From WRIS01 sp031549175 (GTDB lineage: Bacteria > Actinomycetota > Coriobacteriia > Coriobacteriales > Eggerthellaceae), in NCBI GenBank assembly GCA_031549175.1, contig JAVBQH010000135.1, positions 1 through 8,819 on the forward strand: a DNA stretch of 8,819 nt, given 5' to 3'. Under the pieces are notes generated by a model. The model made no database searches. It had not been told where the DNA came from and saw only the letters and a list, made by a program, of their open reading frames with translations. Below, piece after piece: positions 1 to 5,423 of this stretch. The position numbers were made by a program, and so were the translations under genes. Each line of letters opens with the position of its first letter. Position 1 is the first letter of the stretch.

Positions 1-2
1 AC

Positions 3-494
3 CCGCATGGCATCTTCATAGCGCCCGTTCTTCACCATGGCGATATAGGTGGGTACGCTGACATGCGCCGGACAAAACGCCATGCAGGGCACGGGGCGGA
101 AGATGCCGACGCAGCCGTTCTTTTCGAGGTGGTTCTCATAATCGGCCCGATACGCGGTCAGGCCGGCAAGCGTGATGCGTCCGGCCTCGGTGCCGATCAC
201 GCAGTCCGACATGCTGTAGACCGTGTTTGCGGTCTGCTCCAGCAACTCGAGATCGCCCACGTGGCCCTCGCCATCAAGAATGCGGTCGATAATGCGTGCC
301 ATCTGCATGATTCCAACACGACAGGGGACGCACTTTCCGCAGCTTTGCGCTGCGAACAGCTTCAGTGCCGTTGCCGAGTAATTGACAGGACAGTTGTTAA
401 GAGAATCTGCGCTTAACCGCCGGATAGCCGTTGTCCGGAGATCCTCGATGGCCACATCATTCGTGTATGCGCCATCAAAAACCAATCTGCTCAC
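3..494 (-). CDS. NuoF-type iron-sulfur / GltD-like FAD oxidoreductase, N-terminal part (runs off left edge)
   Basis: The first 164 residues of a larger protein are visible. The GTG start at 494 is preceded by GGAGGGG, 9 nt upstream. Residues 51-61 read SCGKCVPCRVG, the 4Fe-4S loop of the NADH dehydrogenase 51-kDa (NuoF/HoxF/HydB) C-terminal domain, with Cys52, Cys55, Cys58 and the expected fourth ligand Cys98. From about residue 126 the protein resembles the N-terminal Fe-S segment of GltD/NfnB-type flavoproteins: Cys128, Cys137 and Cys141, then CPAHVSVPTYIAMVKNGRY. A Pyr_redox-type FAD/NAD(P) domain should follow outside the window. The NADH/FMN-binding half of NuoF is absent from the N-terminus, so this is a fusion that uses only the Fe-S module. 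Families of this kind pass electrons between NAD(P)H and ferredoxin or a partner enzyme in the cytoplasm; the actual partner cannot be seen. Domain recognition is good; substrate is unknown. Confidence 0.88.
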   Translation of the reverse strand, partial: MSRLVFDGAYTNDVAIEDLRTTAIRRLSADSLNNCPVNYSATALKLFAAQSCGKCVPCRVGIMQMARIIDRILDGEGHVGDLELLEQTANTVYSMSDCVIGTEAGRITLAGLTAYRADYENHLEKNGCVGIFRPVPCMAFCPAHVSVPTYIAMVKNGRYEDAMR

Positions 495-529
495 TATAGT
501 ATTCCCCTCCGTCGGGCGACCGCGCATAA

Positions 530-564
530 AAGCATACAACAGCTCCCCAGCTCATTGTATGCTT
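530..564. promoter_or_regulatory. Perfect 10-bp inverted repeat (operator or leader hairpin) upstream of the oxidoreductase
   Basis: Arms AAGCATACAA (530-539) and TTGTATGCTT (555-564) are exact reverse complements across a 15-nt spacer. The spacer itself contains AGCT-CCCC-AGCT, which can extend the stem. It begins 36 nt upstream of the GTG start on the minus strand and downstream of the candidate promoter at 593-621. It would therefore be in the transcribed leader or serve as an operator for a dimeric regulator. There is no U-run after it, so a simple terminator is unlikely. Confidence 0.55.
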
Positions 565-592
565 CACGTGGTCTTTATATGCTCTCAGGCGC

Positions 593-621
593 CTTATACA
601 TACCCCGTCTGCGCCCATAAA
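593..621 (-). promoter_or_regulatory. Candidate sigma70-type promoter of the oxidoreductase gene
   Basis: On the minus strand, TTTATG (616-621) and TATAAG (593-598) are separated by exactly 17 nt. The -35 box is weak, the -10 box fair. Transcription would start near 586 and give a leader of about 90 nt that contains the 530-564 hairpin. It lies between the DUF1847 stop and the oxidoreductase start, which supports separate transcription. A second AT-rich box at 574-579 is an alternative -10. Confidence 0.3.
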
Positions 622-716
622 ACGTGCTACCGCAAATACTAGCATTAAACGGGGCGCAAAAAGGCCAGATTCGAGAGCTTCCTCTAGCGCAGTAAAGTGG
701 GAAAAGGCCGCCGACT

Positions 717-1388
717 TCAACTTTCTTCTTCGAAACGGTAGATTCTTGCATCAGGGTCCAGCAGGCGGCTGTAGGGCGAAACCGTGTTCACGGCCGACAA
801 GACCGCCGCCGGGTTGTTGCCTAGCATGTAGTCCTTGACGACAAAGGTGGTGCAGGGTGCCTGGGAGTTTTGGGCGAACAAGATGTCGTGTCCCACGCAA
901 AGCCCGATCACGATATTGAGGTCGGTCTGCCGTTCGTTCAAAAACTCGCTCTGTATCAGCGGATTGCACGAGATCGCCGTATCGGCGCAGCAGCTTTCGG
1001 CGACTTTCAGATCGGTCTTCCGTATCCCGCCGACCTTGCAGGCGACACCTTCGACCTCGAAGCCATGCAGGCGCAGGATCCTCGTGGTGGTCCGTGCTTC
1101 TTCGGCAAGCGCAGTGCAGAAGGCGATCCCTATCTTTTTGTAGGACATCCTCCGGGCAAATTCGATGATCTCTTCGAGCCGGCAGAGTGCGGCACTCAAG
1201 GCGTGGCTCGTGGTTTGCGTGGCGGCCTGCATGACGGCATGCGCAACGTCTTGCATATACTCGTGCGTAGCCTCCCCGATATCTTCTTCAGTCAGACTCT
1301 TTGTTATGCAGAAGCTTGGGTAACGCCCAGAGCCGTCCTCGCATCCAGGGGCCGCGCAGTCCACGCAGGTTTTTTCTTGGGTGTCCAT
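717..1388 (-). CDS. DUF1847 family cysteine-rich, probable metal-binding protein
   Basis: A 223-aa cytoplasmic protein. The ATG at 1388 is chosen because a perfect AAGGAGG (1394-1400) lies 5 nt upstream; the reading frame stays open further upstream but without such a site. It has twelve cysteines, including an N-terminal CxxCxxxxC cluster (Cys8, Cys11, Cys16) that looks like a metal site, plus Cys133-Cys134 and Cys141. The blocks CNPLIQSEFLN (141-151), IGLCVGHDILF (161-171) and TFVVKDYMLGNNP (181-193) match what I know of DUF1847, a family of strict anaerobes with no assigned activity. No signal peptide or membrane helix is seen. It is transcribed divergently from the zinc-ribbon protein, with a palindrome between them, and is followed 222 nt later by the oxidoreductase on the same strand. 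A redox or metal-related role is a guess from the cysteines. Confidence 0.88.
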   Translation of the reverse strand: MDTQEKTCVDCAAPGCEDGSGRYPSFCITKSLTEEDIGEATHEYMQDVAHAVMQAATQTTSHALSAALCRLEEIIEFARRMSYKKIGIAFCTALAEEARTTTRILRLHGFEVEGVACKVGGIRKTDLKVAESCCADTAISCNPLIQSEFLNERQTDLNIVIGLCVGHDILFAQNSQAPCTTFVVKDYMLGNNPAAVLSAVNTVSPYSRLLDPDARIYRFEEES

Positions 1389-1454
1389 ATCCGCCTCCTT
1401 GAAAGAGTGCCATGCGCGGCAAAACCGCAATACGCACAGCATAGCGCATAAAAC

Positions 1455-1473
1455 TGTCTGCGTAATGCAGACA
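1455..1473. promoter_or_regulatory. Perfect 7-bp inverted repeat, candidate operator between divergent genes
   Basis: TGTCTGC (1455-1461) and GCAGACA (1467-1473) are exact reverse complements with a 5-nt spacer, a geometry typical of a dimeric regulator site. It lies 67 nt from the DUF1847 start and 77 nt from the zinc-ribbon gene start. It ends about 20 nt upstream of the TATAAT box for the latter, so it covers the position of the -35 element. It could control both genes. No matching regulator gene is in the window. Confidence 0.5.
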
Positions 1474-1493
1474 AACTCGAAGGTAAACCCCCT

Positions 1494-1499
1494 TATAAT
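1494..1499 (+). promoter_or_regulatory. Consensus -10 box TATAAT of the zinc-ribbon membrane protein gene
   Basis: A perfect TATAAT lies 51 nt upstream of the ATG. At the expected -35 distance there is no good TTGACA. The palindrome 1455-1473 lies there instead, which suggests a promoter that is regulated or needs an activator. Confidence 0.45.
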
Positions 1500-1549
1500 G
1501 GTGGTATCGAAGGATTTTGGGTGGGAGACATGCCAAAGGAGGACCCAAG

Positions 1550-2554
1550 ATGCTATGTCAAAAATGCGGGAACGCACTTCAAGAGGGGGCAACGTTTTGC
1601 CCAGCGTGTGGAACTCAAATGCAGGTGATCCCCAACCAGGCTCAAAATGCAGCCCAAACGCCGGGAACGCCGCAGGCGCAAGGCGGTGCGCCGGCTCCGG
1701 CCGCCCACGCCGCCGCAGCTGTGCCGCCGCAAACGGCCGCCGCGACCACCGGCCAACCGGTGCAAGGCTCAGGTGCGTCGGGCCAACCGGTGCAAGGCCA
1801 ACCATCGGCCGCAACACGCCCGACGGTAGTGGCCGCCGCCTCCGTGCCCACGCAGCAGCCGGGGGCGGGCCAGCCAAGGCCGACCGTCGCTGCATCGGCG
1901 GCAAAGCGAAAGCCCCAGGGTTTTGCCGCTCTGCTTGCCAGCGGGATCGCGCTTTGCGCCATAAGCCTCTATCTGCTGATAACCCTGTTCGTGAACTTGT
2001 CAAACCTGATGTCGCTTGTCGCGAAAACCTCTTTGTCGATCGCTTGGGATAGCTATGCATGGTCGATCTTTTGGCTTGTGGTTCTGCTCGTCGCAGGGGT
2101 GCTCACCATCGTGTTTTCGCGGAAGCAGAAAATGGCCTTGCCCCTGATAATCATAGGTGGGGCAGCGGGCGTAGTCGCGGTAATCCGCATGATCCAGGTT
2201 TTCATGAACCTCGGCTCTTATCTTTCGAGGTCGTCTTCTTCGCTGCGACCTGACATTTTGGCGCAGTCATACGTTGTGCCTCTGATCCTTTACTTTATTG
2301 CATTGGCAGCTGCGGTGATAATCATCTTGATGGCCGTCAAGAACTTCAAAGCCATGAAGCTCGCGGGCGGAAACGCGCCTGGCGCACCGAAGGCCGGCAC
2401 GATGGCGGGCACAAGCACTGCGTATTGGGGACAGCCGCAAACGCAGCCGACCCCGCCTGCAGGGGTATCCGCCGCACCGCCTGCGCATGCGGCCCCAAGC
2501 CAGCCGCAAGTACACACGGCCGCACCAAGCGAGACCAAAGGCTATTGGGATTGA
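1550..2554 (+). CDS. Zinc-ribbon, four-helix membrane protein with Pro/Ala/Gln-rich linkers
   Basis: A 334-aa protein. The ATG at 1550 follows AAAGGAGG with 7-nt spacing; a TTG-started extension from 1517 has no comparable site. Residues 1-21 form a zinc ribbon, MLCQKCGN...FCPACGTQ, with ligands Cys3, Cys6, Cys17 and Cys20. Residues about 25-122 are a disordered Ala/Pro/Gln/Thr-rich linker of very high GC with an internal repeat. Four hydrophobic segments follow, at roughly 125-150, 171-190, 197-218 and 243-267. The last 60 residues are again Pro/Ala/Gln-rich and end in KGYWD. This layout (N-terminal zinc ribbon, linker, membrane bundle) is common among uncharacterised zinc-ribbon proteins of Gram-positive anaerobes. 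The ribbon and both tails are probably cytoplasmic, since four helices return the chain to the same side. Function unknown. It converges with the radical SAM gene. Confidence 0.85.
   Translation: MLCQKCGNALQEGATFCPACGTQMQVIPNQAQNAAQTPGTPQAQGGAPAPAAHAAAAVPPQTAAATTGQPVQGSGASGQPVQGQPSAATRPTVVAAASVPTQQPGAGQPRPTVAASAAKRKPQGFAALLASGIALCAISLYLLITLFVNLSNLMSLVAKTSLSIAWDSYAWSIFWLVVLLVAGVLTIVFSRKQKMALPLIIIGGAAGVVAVIRMIQVFMNLGSYLSRSSSSLRPDILAQSYVVPLILYFIALAAAVIIILMAVKNFKAMKLAGGNAPGAPKAGTMAGTSTAYWGQPQTQPTPPAGVSAAPPAHAAPSQPQVHTAAPSETKGYWD
1751..1798 (+). repeat. Two exact 18-bp direct repeats, 30-bp period, within the linker coding region
   Basis: The sequence GGCCAACCGGTGCAAGGC occurs at 1751-1768 and again at 1781-1798. 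It encodes GQPVQG twice in the linker of the zinc-ribbon protein. The 30-bp (10-codon) period keeps frame, so copy number could change by slippage without breaking the protein. Confidence 0.85.
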
Positions 2555-2568
2555 TGCAAGAAGCGCAC

Positions 2569-2599
2569 CCGAGAAAAGGGGACTGTCCCCTTTTCTCGG
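2569..2599. terminator. Perfect 31-bp palindrome between convergent genes: bidirectional terminator, possibly a REP-type dispersed repeat
   Basis: Arms CCGAGAAAAGGGGAC (2569-2583) and GTCCCCTTTTCTCGG (2585-2599) are exact reverse complements around a single T. It occupies the gap between the convergent stops at 2554 and 2600. In both directions a GGGG/CCCC stem is followed by TTTT, so it can act as a terminator each way. Unlike ordinary terminators, the T-run is itself inside a longer perfect palindrome. Its minus-strand translation (EKGTVPFS) resembles peptide strings I associate with dispersed REP-like palindromes in many genomes. That link is from memory and not tested here. Confidence 0.65.
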
Positions 2600-3961
2600 T
2601 CAATCGGTGAAGACCGATGCCGAAAGGCCTTCTCCGCGGTGGGGTTTCGAGAAAAACTCTTCCAAGTTGCGGGGAGGCACGAGGATGGCGAGCGGTTCCT
2701 GGGCGGCACCGAAGCAATCCCGGTAATCCAAGACGTATTGTTCAAGCGTGTACTTCAGTGGATGGCACCCGTCCTCCAACAACGAACGGTCCCAAAGGCA
2801 TTGGCCTTTGCAGATGGGCAAAACGACGCAGGCTTGGCACTCGGGGTCGTCCATAGGGTTGTCGGTTGCCGTTTCCAGACCAGCGATATCGATGTCATCA
2901 CAGATATTGAACAGGGAATATTCCTTGTATCCCATTCGTCCATCGCATTTGTACACATCGCCTAAAGCATCGATCACGAAATAATTTTCCAACTGCCTCC
3001 TGCAGAAATTCCTAACGGGGGTAAGGAGCCCTTTGAGTGCTTGGGCATCCCTGTAGTCGTCCTTCAGCCAGTCGTAGGCCACCCAGCTGAATTCCTCGCG
3101 CGAGAAAAGCCGGAAATCGCCGGAGCCTTCCCCGCTTGAAAGGTCGCCGAGATAATCCCCGATCATAGCAGGCATGGCTGGGATTCCCTTCGCTGCAACC
3201 ATATCGCGTATCCCAAGGAAATCGTCGAGCGACTTCTTATCCATGTTCAGGGAAAGCCCTACGTCTATCCCGGCCTCTTTAAGGTTGTCGATGCCCTCAA
3301 GCGTCAACGCAAACGAGTTCTGCCCGTTTTTGCAGGGGCGCCTCAGGTTGTGGAGCCGTTTGTTTCCTGCAAGGGTCACCATGGCGTGGTTGATGCGACA
3401 CTGGGCCAACCGCTGGGCGACCGGTTTGTCTATCAGGGTCGAATTGGTGATGATCTCTGCACCATAGCGTATGCTGTGCGCCTCGCAGAAGGCGATGAGC
3501 TTGCCCGACAGGTATTCGATGGCATCGATACCCAGTGTTGGCTCACCGCCATACCAGGAAATGAAAAGATGCCCGAAGCCATCGCGTTGATGCAGGCGTG
3601 CCACAAAATCAAGAATGCTTTCCATGACCTGCAAGCTCACGGAGCCAGAAATGTCCAGTTCGTTTTCGTAACAATGCGGGCACGCGAGATTGCATTGGTA
3701 GGTGGGGGCAATACAAAGGGAAAGCGTATCAGCCCTTTTCTTGTCGCGCTCGAACCATTGCCTTTGGGACTCAAGCTCTGACAAGGGGTCTTCAAGGACG
3801 AAGCCGGCGTTGTGCAAAGCTTTGAGATGCGGCCCCGAAAGCTCAAGGTAGCTTCGATGGGCCTCCTCATCGAGGGCCGCCAACGACCCGTGGAGTGTAT
3901 TGAAGAGGATATGCTCGCCCTGACAGGCTTCTACATCGACTGTGTATAAGGAATGTTTCAT
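2600..3961 (-). CDS. Radical SAM/SPASM domain protein (candidate peptide or protein maturase)
   Basis: A 453-aa protein. The ATG at 3961 is chosen because TGGAGG lies 6 nt upstream; an in-frame start at 4009 would fall on the -10 box. Residues 1-80 hold a small N-terminal domain typical of SPASM maturases (ILFNTLHGSLAALDEE). The radical SAM cluster is CNLACPHC (Cys90, Cys94, Cys97), followed by the SAM-binding GGEP at 138-141. The C-terminal SPASM region has Cys320 and Cys339, then CQACVVLPICKGQC (375-388), Cys399 and Cys406, enough for auxiliary 4Fe-4S clusters. Known relatives modify ribosomal peptides or activate sulfatases by radical chemistry in the cytoplasm. The segment usually written TLDGP...H is here TLAGNKRLH (197-204), an unusual change. 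No precursor peptide, protease or exporter is visible nearby, so substrate is unknown. Confidence 0.92.
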   Translation of the reverse strand: MKHSLYTVDVEACQGEHILFNTLHGSLAALDEEAHRSYLELSGPHLKALHNAGFVLEDPLSELESQRQWFERDKKRADTLSLCIAPTYQCNLACPHCYENELDISGSVSLQVMESILDFVARLHQRDGFGHLFISWYGGEPTLGIDAIEYLSGKLIAFCEAHSIRYGAEIITNSTLIDKPVAQRLAQCRINHAMVTLAGNKRLHNLRRPCKNGQNSFALTLEGIDNLKEAGIDVGLSLNMDKKSLDDFLGIRDMVAAKGIPAMPAMIGDYLGDLSSGEGSGDFRLFSREEFSWVAYDWLKDDYRDAQALKGLLTPVRNFCRRQLENYFVIDALGDVYKCDGRMGYKEYSLFNICDDIDIAGLETATDNPMDDPECQACVVLPICKGQCLWDRSLLEDGCHPLKYTLEQYVLDYRDCFGAAQEPLAILVPPRNLEEFFSKPHRGEGLSASVFTD

Positions 3962-3999
3962 GCGATGCCTCCAGGCGGGTCGGTCTTCGCTTGGCTGAA

Positions 4000-4008
4000 A
4001 GTATAGCA
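4000..4008 (-). promoter_or_regulatory. Extended -10 promoter element of the radical SAM gene
   Basis: The minus strand reads TGC-TATACT, an extended -10 motif (TATACT at 4000-4005). It lies 38 nt upstream of the ATG at 3961. At an 18-nt spacing TTACTT (4024-4029) is a weak -35 box. It supports the shorter start for the enzyme, because the alternative ATG at 4009 would precede the transcription start. Confidence 0.4.
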
Positions 4009-4034
4009 TCGGGCGAAGCGATAAAGTAATCTTG

Positions 4035-4098
4035 AAATGTCTTTTATAGAGGGCAAAATAACGAATTTAGTGTATTATGTCTTTTGTAAACGACATTT
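4035..4098. promoter_or_regulatory. AT-rich divergent promoter region with repeated ATGTC / GACAT motifs
   Basis: ATGTCTTTT occurs at 4037-4045 and again exactly 40 nt later at 4077-4085. The inverse GACATTT is at 4092-4098, matching AAATGTC at 4035-4041. TATTAT at 4073-4078 is a plausible -10 box for the ATPase gene starting at 4114. The repeated half-sites may bind a regulator of the ATPase and perhaps also of the divergent radical SAM gene; AT-rich sequence makes chance repeats possible. Confidence 0.3.
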
Positions 4099-4113
4099 TG
4101 TGATCGAGGCTGC

Positions 4114-5313
4114 ATGATACAACGAACAAAATATCTTGACATAATTAAGCCTTTTATCGGGAAAGACGTGGTAAAGGTTCTCACCGGTATGCGTCGTAGC
4201 GGAAAAAGCACGCTTCTTGATCAGATCAAAGCTGAAATCATCGCGGAGCGCGTTTCTCCTCAGAACGTTGTCACCATTAATTTCGAGTCATTACGGTTTG
4301 ATTATCTCGCAGATTCGCCCGAGGCATTCTATGAGGAAATGGTTTCGTTGTCTGAAAAGGCGGCTGGAACTACATATTTCTTCTTTGACGAGATACAGAT
4401 GGCTGCATCCTGGGAACGGATTGTCACCTCACTCCGCATTGACCTCGACTGCGATATATACATAACGGGATCCAACGCAAACTTACTTTCTGGGGAACTG
4501 GCAACACTGCTCGGCGGCCGATATGTGACATTTGAAATAATGCCGTTCTCGTTCGCCGAAGAAAGATCTGCTTCTCCTGCTGGATCAGATGTCGAAGCAT
4601 TTGATATCTATAGGACTCTCGGTGGGCTTCCCTTTCTTGCACAGATCGGGTTTTCAAGACAAGAAAGCTTGACCTATCTTCGCGATATCTACAGCTCGAT
4701 TGTGCTTAAGGATATCGTTCAGAGGAAGGGCTTCAGGGATGTGGACCAGCTGGAAAGAATTCTGTCGTATTTCATTTCAGAGATCGGCACCACCTATTCT
4801 GTAAAAAACATAGCGAATGTCCTTGCCGAGGAGCGACGGCCCATATCCCGCGAGAGTATTTACAATTATCTTGCTGCAGCAGAGGAGGCTATGCTCTTGG
4901 CACGCGTCAAAAGATATGACGTTAAGGGAAAGAATATCCTAAGAGGCTTTGAAAAGATATACGTCACCGATGTCGGTTTGCGTGAGGCTCTGTTTGGAGA
5001 CAACGGGCAAAGGGTCGATATCGTGCTTGAAAACATAGTATTTTGCGAGCTCAAACGCCGTGGATTCGAAATCTTCATCGGGAAAAACGATAACAAGGAG
5101 ATTGACTTCGTTGCCCGGAAGGAAGCGGCTGTTGTGTATATCCAAGTAGCCTATCTTCTTTCTGACGAGGGTACGCGAGCCCGGGAATTCGGTGCCTTCA
5201 AAGGGATTGAAGACAACTTCACCAAGATGGTTATCAGCATGGATACAGTTGATTTCTCATATGAAGGCATCAGACACATGAATATTAAGAGGTTCTTGCA
5301 AGAAGTTTGGTAG
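4114..5313 (+). CDS. AAA_14/DUF4143 family ATPase with C-terminal nuclease-like domain
   Basis: A 399-aa protein. The ATG at 4114 has a weak site, GAGG, 4 nt upstream. Walker A is GMRRSGKST (25-33), Walker B YFFFDEIQ (88-95), and sensor-like ITGSN (117-121) is followed by LLGGRY, all hallmarks of AAA_14. The second half is DUF4143: a winged-helix-like part (about 195-265), then LENIVFCELKRRG (305-317), KEIDFVARK (328-336) and YIQVAY (342-347). These match the E...D...Q/K pattern of a degenerate PD-(D/E)XK fold, with Glu306, Asp331 and Gln344. Such proteins are very common in gut anaerobes, often in variable islands, and their cellular role is not established. Hand-counted lines give about 45-47% GC, below the flanking genes, which suggests horizontal acquisition. 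A terminator-like hairpin covers its stop codon. Confidence 0.93.
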   Translation: MIQRTKYLDIIKPFIGKDVVKVLTGMRRSGKSTLLDQIKAEIIAERVSPQNVVTINFESLRFDYLADSPEAFYEEMVSLSEKAAGTTYFFFDEIQMAASWERIVTSLRIDLDCDIYITGSNANLLSGELATLLGGRYVTFEIMPFSFAEERSASPAGSDVEAFDIYRTLGGLPFLAQIGFSRQESLTYLRDIYSSIVLKDIVQRKGFRDVDQLERILSYFISEIGTTYSVKNIANVLAEERRPISRESIYNYLAAAEEAMLLARVKRYDVKGKNILRGFEKIYVTDVGLREALFGDNGQRVDIVLENIVFCELKRRGFEIFIGKNDNKEIDFVARKEAAVVYIQVAYLLSDEGTRAREFGAFKGIEDNFTKMVISMDTVDFSYEGIRHMNIKRFLQEVW

Positions 5314-5333
5314 GCTAGCCTTCTTGCTTCTTT
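5298..5333 (+). terminator. Hairpin with U-rich tail straddling the ATPase stop codon
   Basis: GCAAGAAG (5298-5305) and CTTCTTGC (5320-5327) are exact reverse complements with a 14-nt loop, followed by TTCTTT. The stop codon TAG (5311-5313) is in the loop. The tail is interrupted by a C and the stem is AT-rich, so termination may be partial. The overlapping palindrome TTCTTGCAAGAA (5293-5304) offers a competing fold. Confidence 0.45.
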
Positions 5334-5423
5334 ACACGTGCATTGATGCTCCTGGATAGGGTGTTTTGGATGTTGCCCTGTTGTTTATAGCCGAGGGCGG
5401 AAAGAAAGACAGAAGGTTGCCAA

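Noticed and set aside
475..720. 81-codon minus-strand frame starting with TTG that overlaps the DUF1847 stop and the GTG start of the oxidoreductase
   Set aside because: It has a TTG start with no good ribosome site and no family resemblance. It covers the promoter and inverted-repeat region, so the overlap with the stop codon appears accidental.
870..1451. 193-codon plus-strand frame opposite DUF1847
   Set aside because: It is the complement shadow of the DUF1847 gene, which has the strong ribosome site, family motifs and cysteine pattern.
1751..1798. Two 18-bp repeats considered as a start of a CRISPR-like array
   Set aside because: There are only two copies with a 12-bp gap, in frame within a coding region; they encode a repeated GQPVQG.
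3962..4009. Longer radical SAM start at 4009 (16 extra residues)
   Set aside because: The extra codons overlap the extended -10 promoter and the ribosome site of the ATG at 3961, and they lack their own ribosome site.
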